A DNA stretch of 64,000 nt from Clostridia bacterium (GTDB lineage: Bacteria > Bacillota_A > Clostridia > Christensenellales > Aristaeellaceae): contig JAFWQM010000161.1 of assembly GCA_017509065.1 (NCBI GenBank), forward strand, positions 45,748 to 109,747, in the 5' to 3' direction. Of the stretch, positions 27,623 through 36,382 are shown in pieces (positions within the stretch are counted from its first letter, which is position 1; every line of letters begins with the position of its first letter). Below the pieces are notes generated by a model. That model made no database searches. It saw only the letters and a list, made by a program, of their open reading frames with translations, and was not told the DNA's origin. Position numbers and translations under genes: made by a program.

Positions 27623-27654
27623 CGCTAAAAAAGATAGATGTACGGTTTTTATAG
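27623..27654 (-). promoter_or_regulatory. Candidate operator, TATAAAAACCGTACA motif (toward the DUF2264 operon)
   Basis: Read on the minus strand it is CTATAAAAACCGTACATC followed by TATCTTTTTTAGCG. It is an inverted counterpart of the site at 27741-27773, which ends in the same TTTTTTAGCG and faces the opposite operon. Confidence 0.5.
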
Positions 27655-27691
27655 TTCATTTTTCGCAGAGACAATGAAACTATAGATTTTA

Positions 27692-27720
27692 TACTTTTTC
27701 TCTATGTGCCGTTTTTATAA
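27692..27720 (-). promoter_or_regulatory. Candidate operator, second minus-strand copy
   Basis: Minus strand TTATAAAAACGGCACATAGA and then an A-rich block; a variant of the same motif 38 bases from the copy at 27623-27654. Confidence 0.4.
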
Positions 27721-27740
27721 AATAGTACCGTCTTTCAATC

Positions 27741-27773
27741 GCTATAAAATCAGTACACTTCAATTTTTTAGCG
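27741..27773 (+). promoter_or_regulatory. Candidate operator toward the SDR-lyase operon
   Basis: GCTATAAAATCAGTACAC followed by TTCAATTTTTTAGCG, 55 bases before the SDR start. The divergent 27557-27827 region thus holds at least one copy facing each operon. Confidence 0.5.
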
Positions 27774-27827
27774 TTTTCATTTGTCTGTGCCCGTTTTATC
27801 ATAGAAACCATGAAAGGGGATGAGAAA

Positions 27828-28523
27828 ATGAACGTGATCGCTGTAACCGGGGCCACCGGCGGGATGGGCCAAGCGCTGTGCGAGGCATTGACAAAAGCGG
27901 GCTTCGCCCTTGCAATTTGCGGAAGGGACAATGAAAAATTGAAGGTGCAGGAAGCTTATTTGCGCATGCTTGGGAAATCACCTTTGGTTTCCGCAGCGTT
28001 TGATCTGTGCGATGAAGCAGCTGCCGACTCTTTCTTTTCGGAGGCGGAAGAAAAGCTGGGGAAAATCGATGCGTTGGTCCATTTGGCGGGGCTGTCCATC
28101 CCCACGCAGATGGATACGGTGACGGGTCAGGATTTTGACCGGATGATGGATGCCAACGTGAAAAGCGCTTTGATCGCCGCCAAGTATTACGCGAAGTACG
28201 CCGTAGCCGAAGGCGGCCTGATTGTGAACCTTGGCAGCATGGCGGCGAGACGGGCCAACGGCAGCGCGCCTTTGTACTGCGCGGCCAAAGCAGCGCTGAA
28301 TATGATGTCCGCCGGGATGCAGATGCAATTGGCCGAAAAAGGGATCCGCGTGACCACCCTGAACCCCGGCGGGACGGATACCCCGTTCTGGGGAGACAGA
28401 AAGGTGGATCGCAGCAGGATGCTTTCCCCGCAGGATGTAATCGACGTGATCCTGTTTGTGCTGGAGCATCCCCGCATCGTTTTCCACAGTGTGGATTTTG
28501 AATCCACCGCGACCATCGGATGA
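27828..28523 (+). CDS. Short-chain dehydrogenase/reductase
   Basis: 231 residues from the ATG at 27828, 8 or more bases after AAAGGGG; the ATG 18 bases upstream is inside that site. SDR motifs are VTGATGGMG (cofactor loop, 6-14), NLGSMAA (active Ser strand) and YCAAKAAL (Tyr and Lys of YxxxK). Likely reduces the keto-uronate formed after the lyase and unsaturated hydrolase steps (KduD- or DehR-like role), an inference from its place as first gene of the lyase operon. Confidence 0.88.
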   Translation: MNVIAVTGATGGMGQALCEALTKAGFALAICGRDNEKLKVQEAYLRMLGKSPLVSAAFDLCDEAAADSFFSEAEEKLGKIDALVHLAGLSIPTQMDTVTGQDFDRMMDANVKSALIAAKYYAKYAVAEGGLIVNLGSMAARRANGSAPLYCAAKAALNMMSAGMQMQLAEKGIRVTTLNPGGTDTPFWGDRKVDRSRMLSPQDVIDVILFVLEHPRIVFHSVDFESTATIG

Positions 28524-28532
28524 GGTGAGCTT

Positions 28533-30446
28533 ATGCGTCCTTTATATGAACAAGATCAAAAGGCGATTGAACAATATCTGCTGGCGGTAAGGGAACAGGA
28601 TCACAGCGAATTGATCGCAAAGGCCGAAGAAGCCATGCAAGGCATGCTGATCCTGAACGGCACCGGAGCAAAGCCCGTATTTGTGGGTATCCCACCCAAG
28701 TGGGAAGAGAATCCCTATGGGGTTGGGGGCTTTATCTGGACCATGAGCCGCCTGCGCTACATGATCACTCTGTGCCGTGCATTCCTTGTAACCGGAGAGC
28801 GCCGGTATCTGGACAAGGTGGAAACGGATTTGACCGACTGGCTGAACAACGTTCCGCCGCCGCCCGTTCCCCATGACCAGGAAAGCGCCAACGTGTACCA
28901 CGGCGTGCATAACTGGCGGATGCTGGAATTGGGCTACCGTATGGTATATGTTTTCCCGGTGCTGCGCAGCATGCTAAGGGTGCATGGAAAGAACCGCGAA
29001 TTGGTGCGCCGCATCGATCTTTGCATCGCCCAGCACGCGGAACGGATCGCTGCTGGGTCACATCTGCTGTGGCCCCGGTTTGACCACAACCATTACACCC
29101 AGGAGATCAACGGCTTGCTCAGCGCGGTTTCCATGATCCCAGAGCATCCGAAGGCGAAAATCTGGATGGCGCAGGCCATGGAGGGCCTGGAAAAAGCTTC
29201 TGCCAATCAATTGACCCCGGATGGAGCCCAAATCGAAGGAGCTTTTGACTATCATGCCGCCGTGGTGATGGATTTTTGCTATTCTGTACATTTCGCATCC
29301 CTGCTGGGCCAGCGTTTTTCGGACGCTTTTATCCAGCGGCTCAAAAAAGGCATCGCTTACTGTGTCCATTCCCTGAGCCCGGATGGAAACATGATTCCAT
29401 ACGGGGACGCGGAGCAGAAAGTGACTTCGCCGATCGTAGCCGCCATGATGGGATACATGCTGTTCAGGGAAGAAACATATCTCCATACCGTCCATCAATT
29501 CATTCCTGCCGGAAAGATGAGAGCAGCCCTGACCTCCACCTTGCCCTGGGGTTTTTCGGGCCTGGACGATCTGCTTTCCTGGCTCGATCATCCCGAGAGC
29601 GAAAGCAAACTGCTTCCCTTGACCGCCTGCCAGCGACAAATGGATCAGTATATCACCCGCACGGGCTGGGACCGGGACGCCGCTTTCCTGTTCTTTTCCT
29701 GCCACAGTCCCATCCATTATGGCAACCACGCCCATATGGATCAGCTGGGTGTGATCTTTGGTGCTTATGGGAAAGCGCTCTTGCAGGACCCGGGCCGTTA
29801 TACCTACAAGGACGGCGAAGATCGGCATCTGTTCAAATCCTCCCAGGTGCATAATGTGCCCACTATCGACGGGAAAGACGGCTTTGAATATATCAGCACC
29901 TTTCGTTACGGCCCGCAAAAGGAAGGAAAGCTCATTACGGTTCAGGATACCGGAACCATCCGCAGTGTGACCGGCATGCTGCACAATTACGAGCCCGCTG
30001 TGATTACCCGCACCGCCGCACTGATCGATGGAAAATTCCTGCTTCTTGCTGACACCTTTGAGCACGCAGGAGGCCACAGCGCACATGTCTTTTTCCATTT
30101 GAACACAGTCAACGCGCAAACCGGTGAGAACTGCATCTGGACAGCAGACGAGGACGCGAATGTGTATCTTGCCGCCGCTTGTTCCGAGGGAAAAGTGCAA
30201 ATCCAGCTGCTGGATGGCAGGCTGTCCGACGTTTTCTATCACGCGTATCCATCGAAACGCGTACTTTTCGCTAAACCATTAACCCAGGAGCAGGAAACGG
30301 TGTTCTTTCTGGCGCTGCCGTGCCGGGGAAAAGAAACGCCAAACGCTATTCAATTCAAAACTGATGATAATGAAATTCTGATCCAATGGGATAACCAGGC
30401 CTATCGCCTGCGGTACCAGAATCATCAACTTTATATGAAGCAATGA
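28533..30446 (+). CDS. Heparinase II/III-like polysaccharide lyase 1
   Basis: 637 residues. An N-terminal (alpha/alpha) toroid with RFDHNHYTQEINGLLSA (about 180) and QIEGAFDYH is followed by a beta-sandwich domain with SPIHYGNHAHMDQLGVIFGAYGKALLQDPGRYTYKD (about 390-425), the arrangement of heparinase II/III family proteins (PL12/15/17/21 group). His and Tyr residues in these segments are the expected catalytic set. No signal peptide, so it would cleave imported uronate oligosaccharides. The gap to the SDR gene is 9 bases. Substrate (alginate-like, glycosaminoglycan or glucuronan) cannot be chosen by eye. Confidence 0.83.
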   Translation: MRPLYEQDQKAIEQYLLAVREQDHSELIAKAEEAMQGMLILNGTGAKPVFVGIPPKWEENPYGVGGFIWTMSRLRYMITLCRAFLVTGERRYLDKVETDLTDWLNNVPPPPVPHDQESANVYHGVHNWRMLELGYRMVYVFPVLRSMLRVHGKNRELVRRIDLCIAQHAERIAAGSHLLWPRFDHNHYTQEINGLLSAVSMIPEHPKAKIWMAQAMEGLEKASANQLTPDGAQIEGAFDYHAAVVMDFCYSVHFASLLGQRFSDAFIQRLKKGIAYCVHSLSPDGNMIPYGDAEQKVTSPIVAAMMGYMLFREETYLHTVHQFIPAGKMRAALTSTLPWGFSGLDDLLSWLDHPESESKLLPLTACQRQMDQYITRTGWDRDAAFLFFSCHSPIHYGNHAHMDQLGVIFGAYGKALLQDPGRYTYKDGEDRHLFKSSQVHNVPTIDGKDGFEYISTFRYGPQKEGKLITVQDTGTIRSVTGMLHNYEPAVITRTAALIDGKFLLLADTFEHAGGHSAHVFFHLNTVNAQTGENCIWTADEDANVYLAAACSEGKVQIQLLDGRLSDVFYHAYPSKRVLFAKPLTQEQETVFFLALPCRGKETPNAIQFKTDDNEILIQWDNQAYRLRYQNHQLYMKQ

Positions 30447-30464
30447 AAGCAGGAGGAACGAAGG

Positions 30465-32282
30465 ATGCTGTGTGAAAAGTTAGTTAATATGCCGTTCACA
30501 AACTGCCTGACGGATGGCCCCTTGCAATTCATCCCCTCCTTCCGGGATCGGAAGGCCTGGGAAAGCATTGCTCCGGAAAAGAAAGCCTCTCTTTTGGCGG
30601 TTGCTGAAAAGCTGCATAGCGAGCCTTACGCATTCCGAAGTGCCAGCGGCATGCTGCAAATGATGCGCTTTGGGGACCGCATGCAGGATGAAGGGCCTTA
30701 TTTCCAGCGGCGGCGGAAGCTGTGCATGGCGGTGATGAATGTATGCATCACCGGCAGTCTGGACAGTCTGGATGAAGTGATCGACGGCTTTTGGTGCATC
30801 CTGGAGGAAAGCACCTGGGTTTTGTCCGCTCACATGGAAGAAATCCTGCCCGATCCTGAGCACCCGCATATTATTGAGCTGTTTTCCGCCCAAACCGCCA
30901 TGAATTTAACGCTCTGCTGTCAGGCGCTGGAGGCGCAAATCAAGGATGCCGCCCCCGGATTATGGGAACGCATCGCGCGGGAAATGGAAGAAAGGATATT
31001 GACGCCCTTTGAAACTCGCAACGACTTTTGGTGGATGGGCTACGTGCGCAAGAACCTGAACAACTGGACGCCCTGGATCCTGTCCGGCCTCATGCCCGCC
31101 ATCTGCTTCTGGATCCAGGATAAAGACCGCATTGCACGCCTGCTGACCCGTGCCTGTGAAATGCTGGATCGGTATCTTATCTGCGTGCCGGAGGACGGAG
31201 GCTGCGACGAAGGACCCATGTACTGGAACATGGCCGGCGGCGCGCTGTTGGACTGCCTGGAAACGCTGGAAAAGGTGACAGGAGGGCAGCTTACCTGGTG
31301 GCAGGAAAGCAAGATCAGGAACTTTTTGCAGTATCCCGCCCTCATGAACCTGGGGAACGGCTGGTTCGCCAACTTCGCGGATGGCGACGCCCGGCCCCAC
31401 ATTGACGGGGAGCGCTTGCGCACAGCGGGGCGAAAAACCCAAAATGATTTTCTTCTGTCCGCCGGCAACGCCTTGCGTGACGACGCTTCCCGTTTTGCAA
31501 CCGGGATGATGATGATGAATCGCTTGATTTTTTGGACTTTTGAACCGCCGGTCAATTCAAATGATATTCCAGCGCTGCCTGAAAACGTGTTTCTGCCAAA
31601 TGTGCAAATTAGGCTTCTTCGGAAAAACAACGCCGTACTCTGCTGCAAGGGCGGGCACAACGATGAAAGCCACAATCATAACGACGTGGGCAGTTTTATT
31701 CTCTATCTGGATAGGGAGCCGGAAATCATCGATGCCGGAACGCTGACCTACACCGGGAAAACCTTCTCCCATGAACGGTATCAGCTTTGGTATACGCGCT
31801 CCGCCTATCATAACGTGCCCCGGATCGGGGAATACGAACAGGCAGCAGGGCGGTCTTTCCAAGCAGACGCTTTTACCCGGCTGGAAAATGGCGCTGTGAT
31901 TCAGTTTGCTTCTGCGTATCCCCAGGAAGCGGGCGTTCAAAAGCTGCAACGAACCTTCTGCATGGAAGAGAATGGAAGCGTCTCGCTGACCGATGAAATC
32001 GCGCTTCATAAGGCACAGTCTGTTGCCTGGACCTTTTTGCTTCGGAATCAGCCGCATAAAACGGAGAGCGGTTTTTCCACGGAAAAGCTGAAGACCGTCC
32101 TTCCTTCCAATTGCTCTCTTGAAATCGAAGAAATCCCCATCACAGATGCGCGGATGGGCCGCAATTTTCCGGGGAGCATTTGGCGGGTTATTGTTTCTTC
32201 ACCGTGCAGCGAGTTGCAGAAATCAGTATTTCAATTCAAACAAATTCAGGCATCGGGGGGAAAATCATGTCATTCAAAATAA
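30465..32282 (+). CDS. Heparinase II/III family lyase 2
   Basis: 605 residues, ATG after AGGAGGAACGAAGG. NNWTPWILSG (199-208) in the toroid and GGHNDESHNHNDVGSFILYLD (396-416) in the beta domain are strong heparinase II/III signatures. TRSAYHNVPRIG supplies a further conserved His. Different in sequence from the lyase encoded just upstream, so the two probably act on different linkages or chain lengths. Cytoplasmic. Its last 16 bases overlap the start of the Gfo/Idh/MocA gene. Confidence 0.88.
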   Translation: MLCEKLVNMPFTNCLTDGPLQFIPSFRDRKAWESIAPEKKASLLAVAEKLHSEPYAFRSASGMLQMMRFGDRMQDEGPYFQRRRKLCMAVMNVCITGSLDSLDEVIDGFWCILEESTWVLSAHMEEILPDPEHPHIIELFSAQTAMNLTLCCQALEAQIKDAAPGLWERIAREMEERILTPFETRNDFWWMGYVRKNLNNWTPWILSGLMPAICFWIQDKDRIARLLTRACEMLDRYLICVPEDGGCDEGPMYWNMAGGALLDCLETLEKVTGGQLTWWQESKIRNFLQYPALMNLGNGWFANFADGDARPHIDGERLRTAGRKTQNDFLLSAGNALRDDASRFATGMMMMNRLIFWTFEPPVNSNDIPALPENVFLPNVQIRLLRKNNAVLCCKGGHNDESHNHNDVGSFILYLDREPEIIDAGTLTYTGKTFSHERYQLWYTRSAYHNVPRIGEYEQAAGRSFQADAFTRLENGAVIQFASAYPQEAGVQKLQRTFCMEENGSVSLTDEIALHKAQSVAWTFLLRNQPHKTESGFSTEKLKTVLPSNCSLEIEEIPITDARMGRNFPGSIWRVIVSSPCSELQKSVFQFKQIQASGGKSCHSK

Positions 32283-33268
32283 GCGTGATTGGCTGCGGAA
32301 ATCATTCCAGCCTGGTGCACGGACCTTCCTATGCGCGTTACGTGCAAGAACACCCGGATACGGTTCTGGCCGCCTGCTGTGACCTAGACGAAAGCAAAGC
32401 AAAAGCCTATCGGGAGAAATTTGGCTTTCAAAAGCACTATACCGATATGCGCCGGATGCTGCAAGCCGAGCAGCCTGACGCGGTGTGCATCGTGGTACCG
32501 GAACACGCTATCTGCCCTACCAGCATCGCGGTCATGGAGCAGGGCTTTCACGTACTGCTGGAAAAGCCCCCAGGGCTGACCCCTGATGACACAAAGCGCA
32601 TGATCCGGACGGCAGAGAAAAGCGGCGTCATCAATCAGGTGGCTTTCAACCGGCGTTATCATCCCATGCTAAGCGCCCTGAAAACGATGATGGCGCAGCA
32701 AACGGACATGCCGCTGCAAACGCTGTTCTATGACTTTTTCCGCTTTGGCCGCACAGAGCCCTCCTTCTATACCACGGCTATTCACGGAATTGACACGGCG
32801 AAATACTTGATCGGCAGTGATTACAAGGAAGTCAGCTTTGCCTATCAGGATTTGCCTTGCGCCGGGCCGAACGTCATGAACATCCTGCTCTCATGCACCT
32901 TTGAAAATGGCGTGATCGCCAACCTTCATTTCTGCCCCATTTCCGGCGCTGTGGTAGAAAGGATCATGGTAAACGCCCGGGACCACACCTTTTTCCTTCG
33001 GATGCCCATCTGGAACGGTAACGATATGCCGGGTGAGATTCAGCACATGGAAAAAGCCAAGCTTGTTTCCTCCCTGTCCGGGCTGGACGTGAACCCGTGT
33101 CAGGATATGTATGTGACGGATGGGTTCTATGCCGAAAACAAAGCGTTTTTTGATACCGTTCGGGCGGGCACAAAAAGCGCCAATGATATTCGTTCCGCCC
33201 TACAATCGGTGGAAATTGCCGACGCCATCCGCCGCAGGGAAGCCGTTTGGAAAAGAGAAAACTTGTAA
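32267..33268 (+). CDS. Gfo/Idh/MocA-family dehydrogenase
   Basis: 333 residues from the ATG at 32267 with GGGGGG before it; a longer open frame begins within the lyase gene and is not used. The N-terminal Rossmann strand ISVIGCGNHSS (4-14) is followed by the family motif LLEKPPGLT (Glu-Lys-Pro), and the C-terminal domain has the ITAIHGIDTAKY-type His (TTAIHGIDT). It oxidises or reduces a sugar or uronic-acid derivative with NAD(P). Last gene of the lyase operon, followed by a terminator at 33286-33318. Confidence 0.87.
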   Translation: MSFKISVIGCGNHSSLVHGPSYARYVQEHPDTVLAACCDLDESKAKAYREKFGFQKHYTDMRRMLQAEQPDAVCIVVPEHAICPTSIAVMEQGFHVLLEKPPGLTPDDTKRMIRTAEKSGVINQVAFNRRYHPMLSALKTMMAQQTDMPLQTLFYDFFRFGRTEPSFYTTAIHGIDTAKYLIGSDYKEVSFAYQDLPCAGPNVMNILLSCTFENGVIANLHFCPISGAVVERIMVNARDHTFFLRMPIWNGNDMPGEIQHMEKAKLVSSLSGLDVNPCQDMYVTDGFYAENKAFFDTVRAGTKSANDIRSALQSVEIADAIRRREAVWKRENL

Positions 33269-33285
33269 TAACCTGCGTCCATTGA

Positions 33286-33318
33286 AGAGACCATATCAGT
33301 TTGAGCTGACATGGTCTT
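33286..33318. terminator. Terminator between convergent operons
   Basis: AGACCATATCAG and CTGACATGGTCT form a 12-position stem with one mismatch and a 6-base loop, followed by TTCC. It serves the Gfo gene (plus) and possibly the GH-L-like gene (minus), which converge here. Confidence 0.65.
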
Positions 33319-33335
33319 TCCTATATGGGAACAAA

Positions 33336-35324
33336 TCATTTTCGTTCCACAATTTGGTATGTGCAAACACCGTTTTCCCATTCGCCGGATACGGTTTTTC
33401 CCAACCGGGTGCGGATATTCCGGAAAGAAACATGATCCCATACGGGGCAGGCGGCCATTTTCAAATCGCCCCAGTAATCATTTACATACAGACGGATCAG
33501 GCTTTGCAGGATCAGGCCGTGGGTAGTGATGTAGTAGGATTTTTCCGCTTCACCGCTGGTTTCATAAAACTGCACGCCTTCCGGGTCTGTATAATCAGAG
33601 AGCCGCATTTTTTCCCAATCCGCTCGAAAGCCCTGAATATCTCCAAGATTCGCGGCGGCAAGCAAAAATTCGCCCAGGGTCCAGCCAAAGAAGAAGGGTT
33701 CTTTGGCCCGGGCGGTCAGATCGTAACGAATAGCGTATGCCTGCCTTTCCTCCGGCAGAGGCGTGCTGCTTACCGGCATATAGCTCAAGCCGTCCAGCTG
33801 AATGGGATGCTTTTGCCATCCCCGGTCCTCCGCCCCCAGGGCGGTATGAAAAATGCCGTCCCCTGTTCGCAGCGTGGGAAAGGCCAAGCCATCCTTCATC
33901 ATTTGCTGATACTGCCCTTGCTCATCCAACCCGAACCGAACAGCGGCCTGGAAGCAATAAGCGGCACTGTACAGGCTGCACAGATAATCTTTTCCGTTCC
34001 TGCCGCCTGCTTCGTCCTGACCGATGGAGGGAACCCAGGCAAAATGCCAATGCCCATCCAGTTCCCTTCTGGCAGCGGAACGGTAAAACGCCGCGCATTC
34101 CCGGATCAGGGGTTCAGCATATTGCTTGGTCCATTCCGCCTGTCCGTATTCTTCCGCGGCCTCCGCCGCCATACGGCACAGATACCCCACGTTGTGGGGC
34201 TCATAGCAGTAAGGCACCGGCATGGCGGGAGTATGATAGCCGTCCATATCCCCATAGGGCAATTCCCAGGGCGGATAAATGCCCTCGGTTTCCGGCCACA
34301 GCCTGCGGGCGTAGCGCCGCATATCGGGAATAAGGGCGGCAAAATGTTCTATCCACCGGCGCACGATGTCCCCGTGTCCGGTCATGGTCAGGGCGGGAGC
34401 GATGTATTCCATATCCTGCACAAAATGGAAAGGAAACATGTTGCCCGTTAGACCGCAGGTGGGCTGGATGGCCCCGCAGTCGTCCCCATAGGAGCAGAGC
34501 GCATAAGCCAGGGAGCGGATAAAAACCTGTTGAGGATGATCGTCTGAAAACTCCATGAGTCCGCTGTTTTCCCACAGGGCATGCCAGGCGCTGACCGTTC
34601 GCTGGAAAGACGCAGCTTCCATTTCAACCGGTTTTCCATAAGAAATAAACAGACGATGACGACCTGGCGTCAGAACGATCCGCAGTCCCTGGGGGCTTTT
34701 TTCCACGTGCCCCGTGGTTTTGAGATACACCTGGGAGGATACTTTGTTGATGGTATCCCGGCACGCGATGGTGATTTTCCATTGTCCGTCTGTTTCTTCC
34801 ACGGCAAACTGCTGCTCCGTGGGCGTTTTGTAAAGAAACGGATAAGGGATGAACGAATCCACCGCGGAGAGGCAAAGGACCGCTTGCTTCTCCGTTTCGA
34901 TCCGGAAGCCTGCCAAATCTTTATCTTCCCAATCAAACCAGGAAAGAACGCTGACCTTTCCCATGCCTTCGCCGGAAAACACCGTTTGCACGGTGCCGTC
35001 ATAAAAATCCTGGATTTGACGGTAATCCGAAACCGCATCCGGCTCCTTCTCCCAATGCAGCCAAAAAAGCGGAAGCAGATAATCCGCTGTGGTTTCCTGG
35101 TGGGTGGAAGATGAAACGAAGCGGAACCGGCCCCAATGGCCCATGTGGGTGAATTGAGATCGGCCTGACCAGATATTCTTTTTCTGTTCTTCCGGATTCC
35201 TGTTCAGTCCCCAGGGCCCGAATACCGCGCCGAAGCGCCCGTTGCCCTGATAGCAGCCGACGCCGTTGGGCACAGGCGTGTTTCGCAGGATATTGCCCCG
35301 CCGGACACAGCTTGGAACGTTCAT
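33336..35324 (-). CDS. (alpha/alpha)6-barrel glycosidase, clan GH-L-like
   Basis: 662 residues from the ATG at 35322-35324, which follows AAGGAG; 35 more codons upstream have no ribosome site. An N-terminal beta-sandwich (NGRFGAVFGPWGLNRN) is followed by a helical barrel with CGLTGNMFPFHFVQDMEYIAPALTMTGH (about 300-330), YCYEPHNVGYLCRMAAEAAEEYG and FFFGWTLGEFLLAAANLGD. The layout resembles GH65/GH95-type enzymes, but I cannot assign a family. No signal peptide. Last gene of the GH94-like - NanE - glycyl radical enzyme - GH38 - SIS operon, 20 bases after SIS. Confidence 0.6.
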   Translation of the reverse strand: MNVPSCVRRGNILRNTPVPNGVGCYQGNGRFGAVFGPWGLNRNPEEQKKNIWSGRSQFTHMGHWGRFRFVSSSTHQETTADYLLPLFWLHWEKEPDAVSDYRQIQDFYDGTVQTVFSGEGMGKVSVLSWFDWEDKDLAGFRIETEKQAVLCLSAVDSFIPYPFLYKTPTEQQFAVEETDGQWKITIACRDTINKVSSQVYLKTTGHVEKSPQGLRIVLTPGRHRLFISYGKPVEMEAASFQRTVSAWHALWENSGLMEFSDDHPQQVFIRSLAYALCSYGDDCGAIQPTCGLTGNMFPFHFVQDMEYIAPALTMTGHGDIVRRWIEHFAALIPDMRRYARRLWPETEGIYPPWELPYGDMDGYHTPAMPVPYCYEPHNVGYLCRMAAEAAEEYGQAEWTKQYAEPLIRECAAFYRSAARRELDGHWHFAWVPSIGQDEAGGRNGKDYLCSLYSAAYCFQAAVRFGLDEQGQYQQMMKDGLAFPTLRTGDGIFHTALGAEDRGWQKHPIQLDGLSYMPVSSTPLPEERQAYAIRYDLTARAKEPFFFGWTLGEFLLAAANLGDIQGFRADWEKMRLSDYTDPEGVQFYETSGEAEKSYYITTHGLILQSLIRLYVNDYWGDLKMAACPVWDHVSFRNIRTRLGKTVSGEWENGVCTYQIVERK

Positions 35325-35344
35325 GTTCTTTTTTCTCCTTCCCT

Positions 35345-36382
35345 TTATTGAGCTGTGGTGATTTTGCTGCTTTGCCTGAACACGCCAGGCGCATGGCCCA
35401 GATGCAGCGCCATGGCGTTGGCAAAGCACTGGGCGGGAACGATTTGCAAAAGCGGGGCGAAGCGCTCCGGCACGGAAGGCAGCGTCAACACGCTGATTTG
35501 CTCCTCTTCAAACGCGTCTTCGCAATCCGTTACAAAAACAACTTTCCCGCCGCACTCCGCAATGGCCTGAGCCAGATGCCTTTGCAGCACGTAGGTTTTC
35601 CCGGACGGCGCGAATATCATAGCCCGGAAGCTGTCGTCCACCATTTCAAAGGGACCGTGACGGAATTCCCCGCTGTCAAAGGCCAAGGCGGGATACTTGG
35701 CTGTCTCTCTGGTAAACAGCGCGGCACATTCTGCCGTCGCCAAAGACGGCCCTCTGGCAATATAGCACAGGGTAGCGGGATAATCAATGTGTTTTACAAT
35801 CATGTCCTGAATGATCTTGCTATCCACCAACACTGCGTCCAGAGCGTCCACAGTATTTTTCCATTGTGTCAAAACATTGGGGATGGATTGGTGCAGAAGC
35901 GCGTTCGCCGCCACGTCCGCCAGGATCAGGGAAGCAAGATAGGTGCGGGTGCTGACCGCCAGTTCGTTTTCCACCTTCATATCCAGACGGATATTGGCCC
36001 GCCGCCCCAAAGCGCTTTTGGAGTCGTTGGTAATACCGATCACAAGTTGATTCGCGGGCAGCCGCTTGATCAGATCAACGATTTCACCGCTCTCGCCGGA
36101 TTGGGAAATGAGCACCAGCAGCGTATCCTCCCGGATGCTGTTCATTTCATAATAAAGCAATTCGCTGGCCGAAACGACCTTCGCGGGGATGCCGCCTTCG
36201 TTCAATTGAATCGACGCCGGATAGCTGCAATAATGGGAACTGCCCATGCCGGTAAAAAGGATGTGCCGTGGCTTCAAAGCGGCGATCTTTTCCCATTGCA
36301 CCGTATATTTTTCGTAAAACCCCAATGCACGGCGCATTGCTTTTCCCTGGATCAGTACATCGCGTAAAAACACGTTATTCAT
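35345..36382 (-). CDS. SIS-domain sugar isomerase/deaminase (GlmS isomerase-domain type)
   Basis: 345 residues from the ATG at 36380-36382, 8 bases inside the GH38 gene end. Two SIS domains: FTGMGSSHYCSYPASIQLNEGG and LISQSGESGEIVDLIKRL in the first; GPSLATAECAALFTRETAKYPALAFDSGEFRHGP in the second, with the GEFRHGP signature of GlmS/FrlB/AgaS-like proteins. It should isomerise or deaminate a hexosamine phosphate or deglycate. With NanE in the same operon, an amino-sugar phosphate is the likely substrate. Confidence 0.85.
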   Translation of the reverse strand: MNNVFLRDVLIQGKAMRRALGFYEKYTVQWEKIAALKPRHILFTGMGSSHYCSYPASIQLNEGGIPAKVVSASELLYYEMNSIREDTLLVLISQSGESGEIVDLIKRLPANQLVIGITNDSKSALGRRANIRLDMKVENELAVSTRTYLASLILADVAANALLHQSIPNVLTQWKNTVDALDAVLVDSKIIQDMIVKHIDYPATLCYIARGPSLATAECAALFTRETAKYPALAFDSGEFRHGPFEMVDDSFRAMIFAPSGKTYVLQRHLAQAIAECGGKVVFVTDCEDAFEEEQISVLTLPSVPERFAPLLQIVPAQCFANAMALHLGHAPGVFRQSSKITTAQ

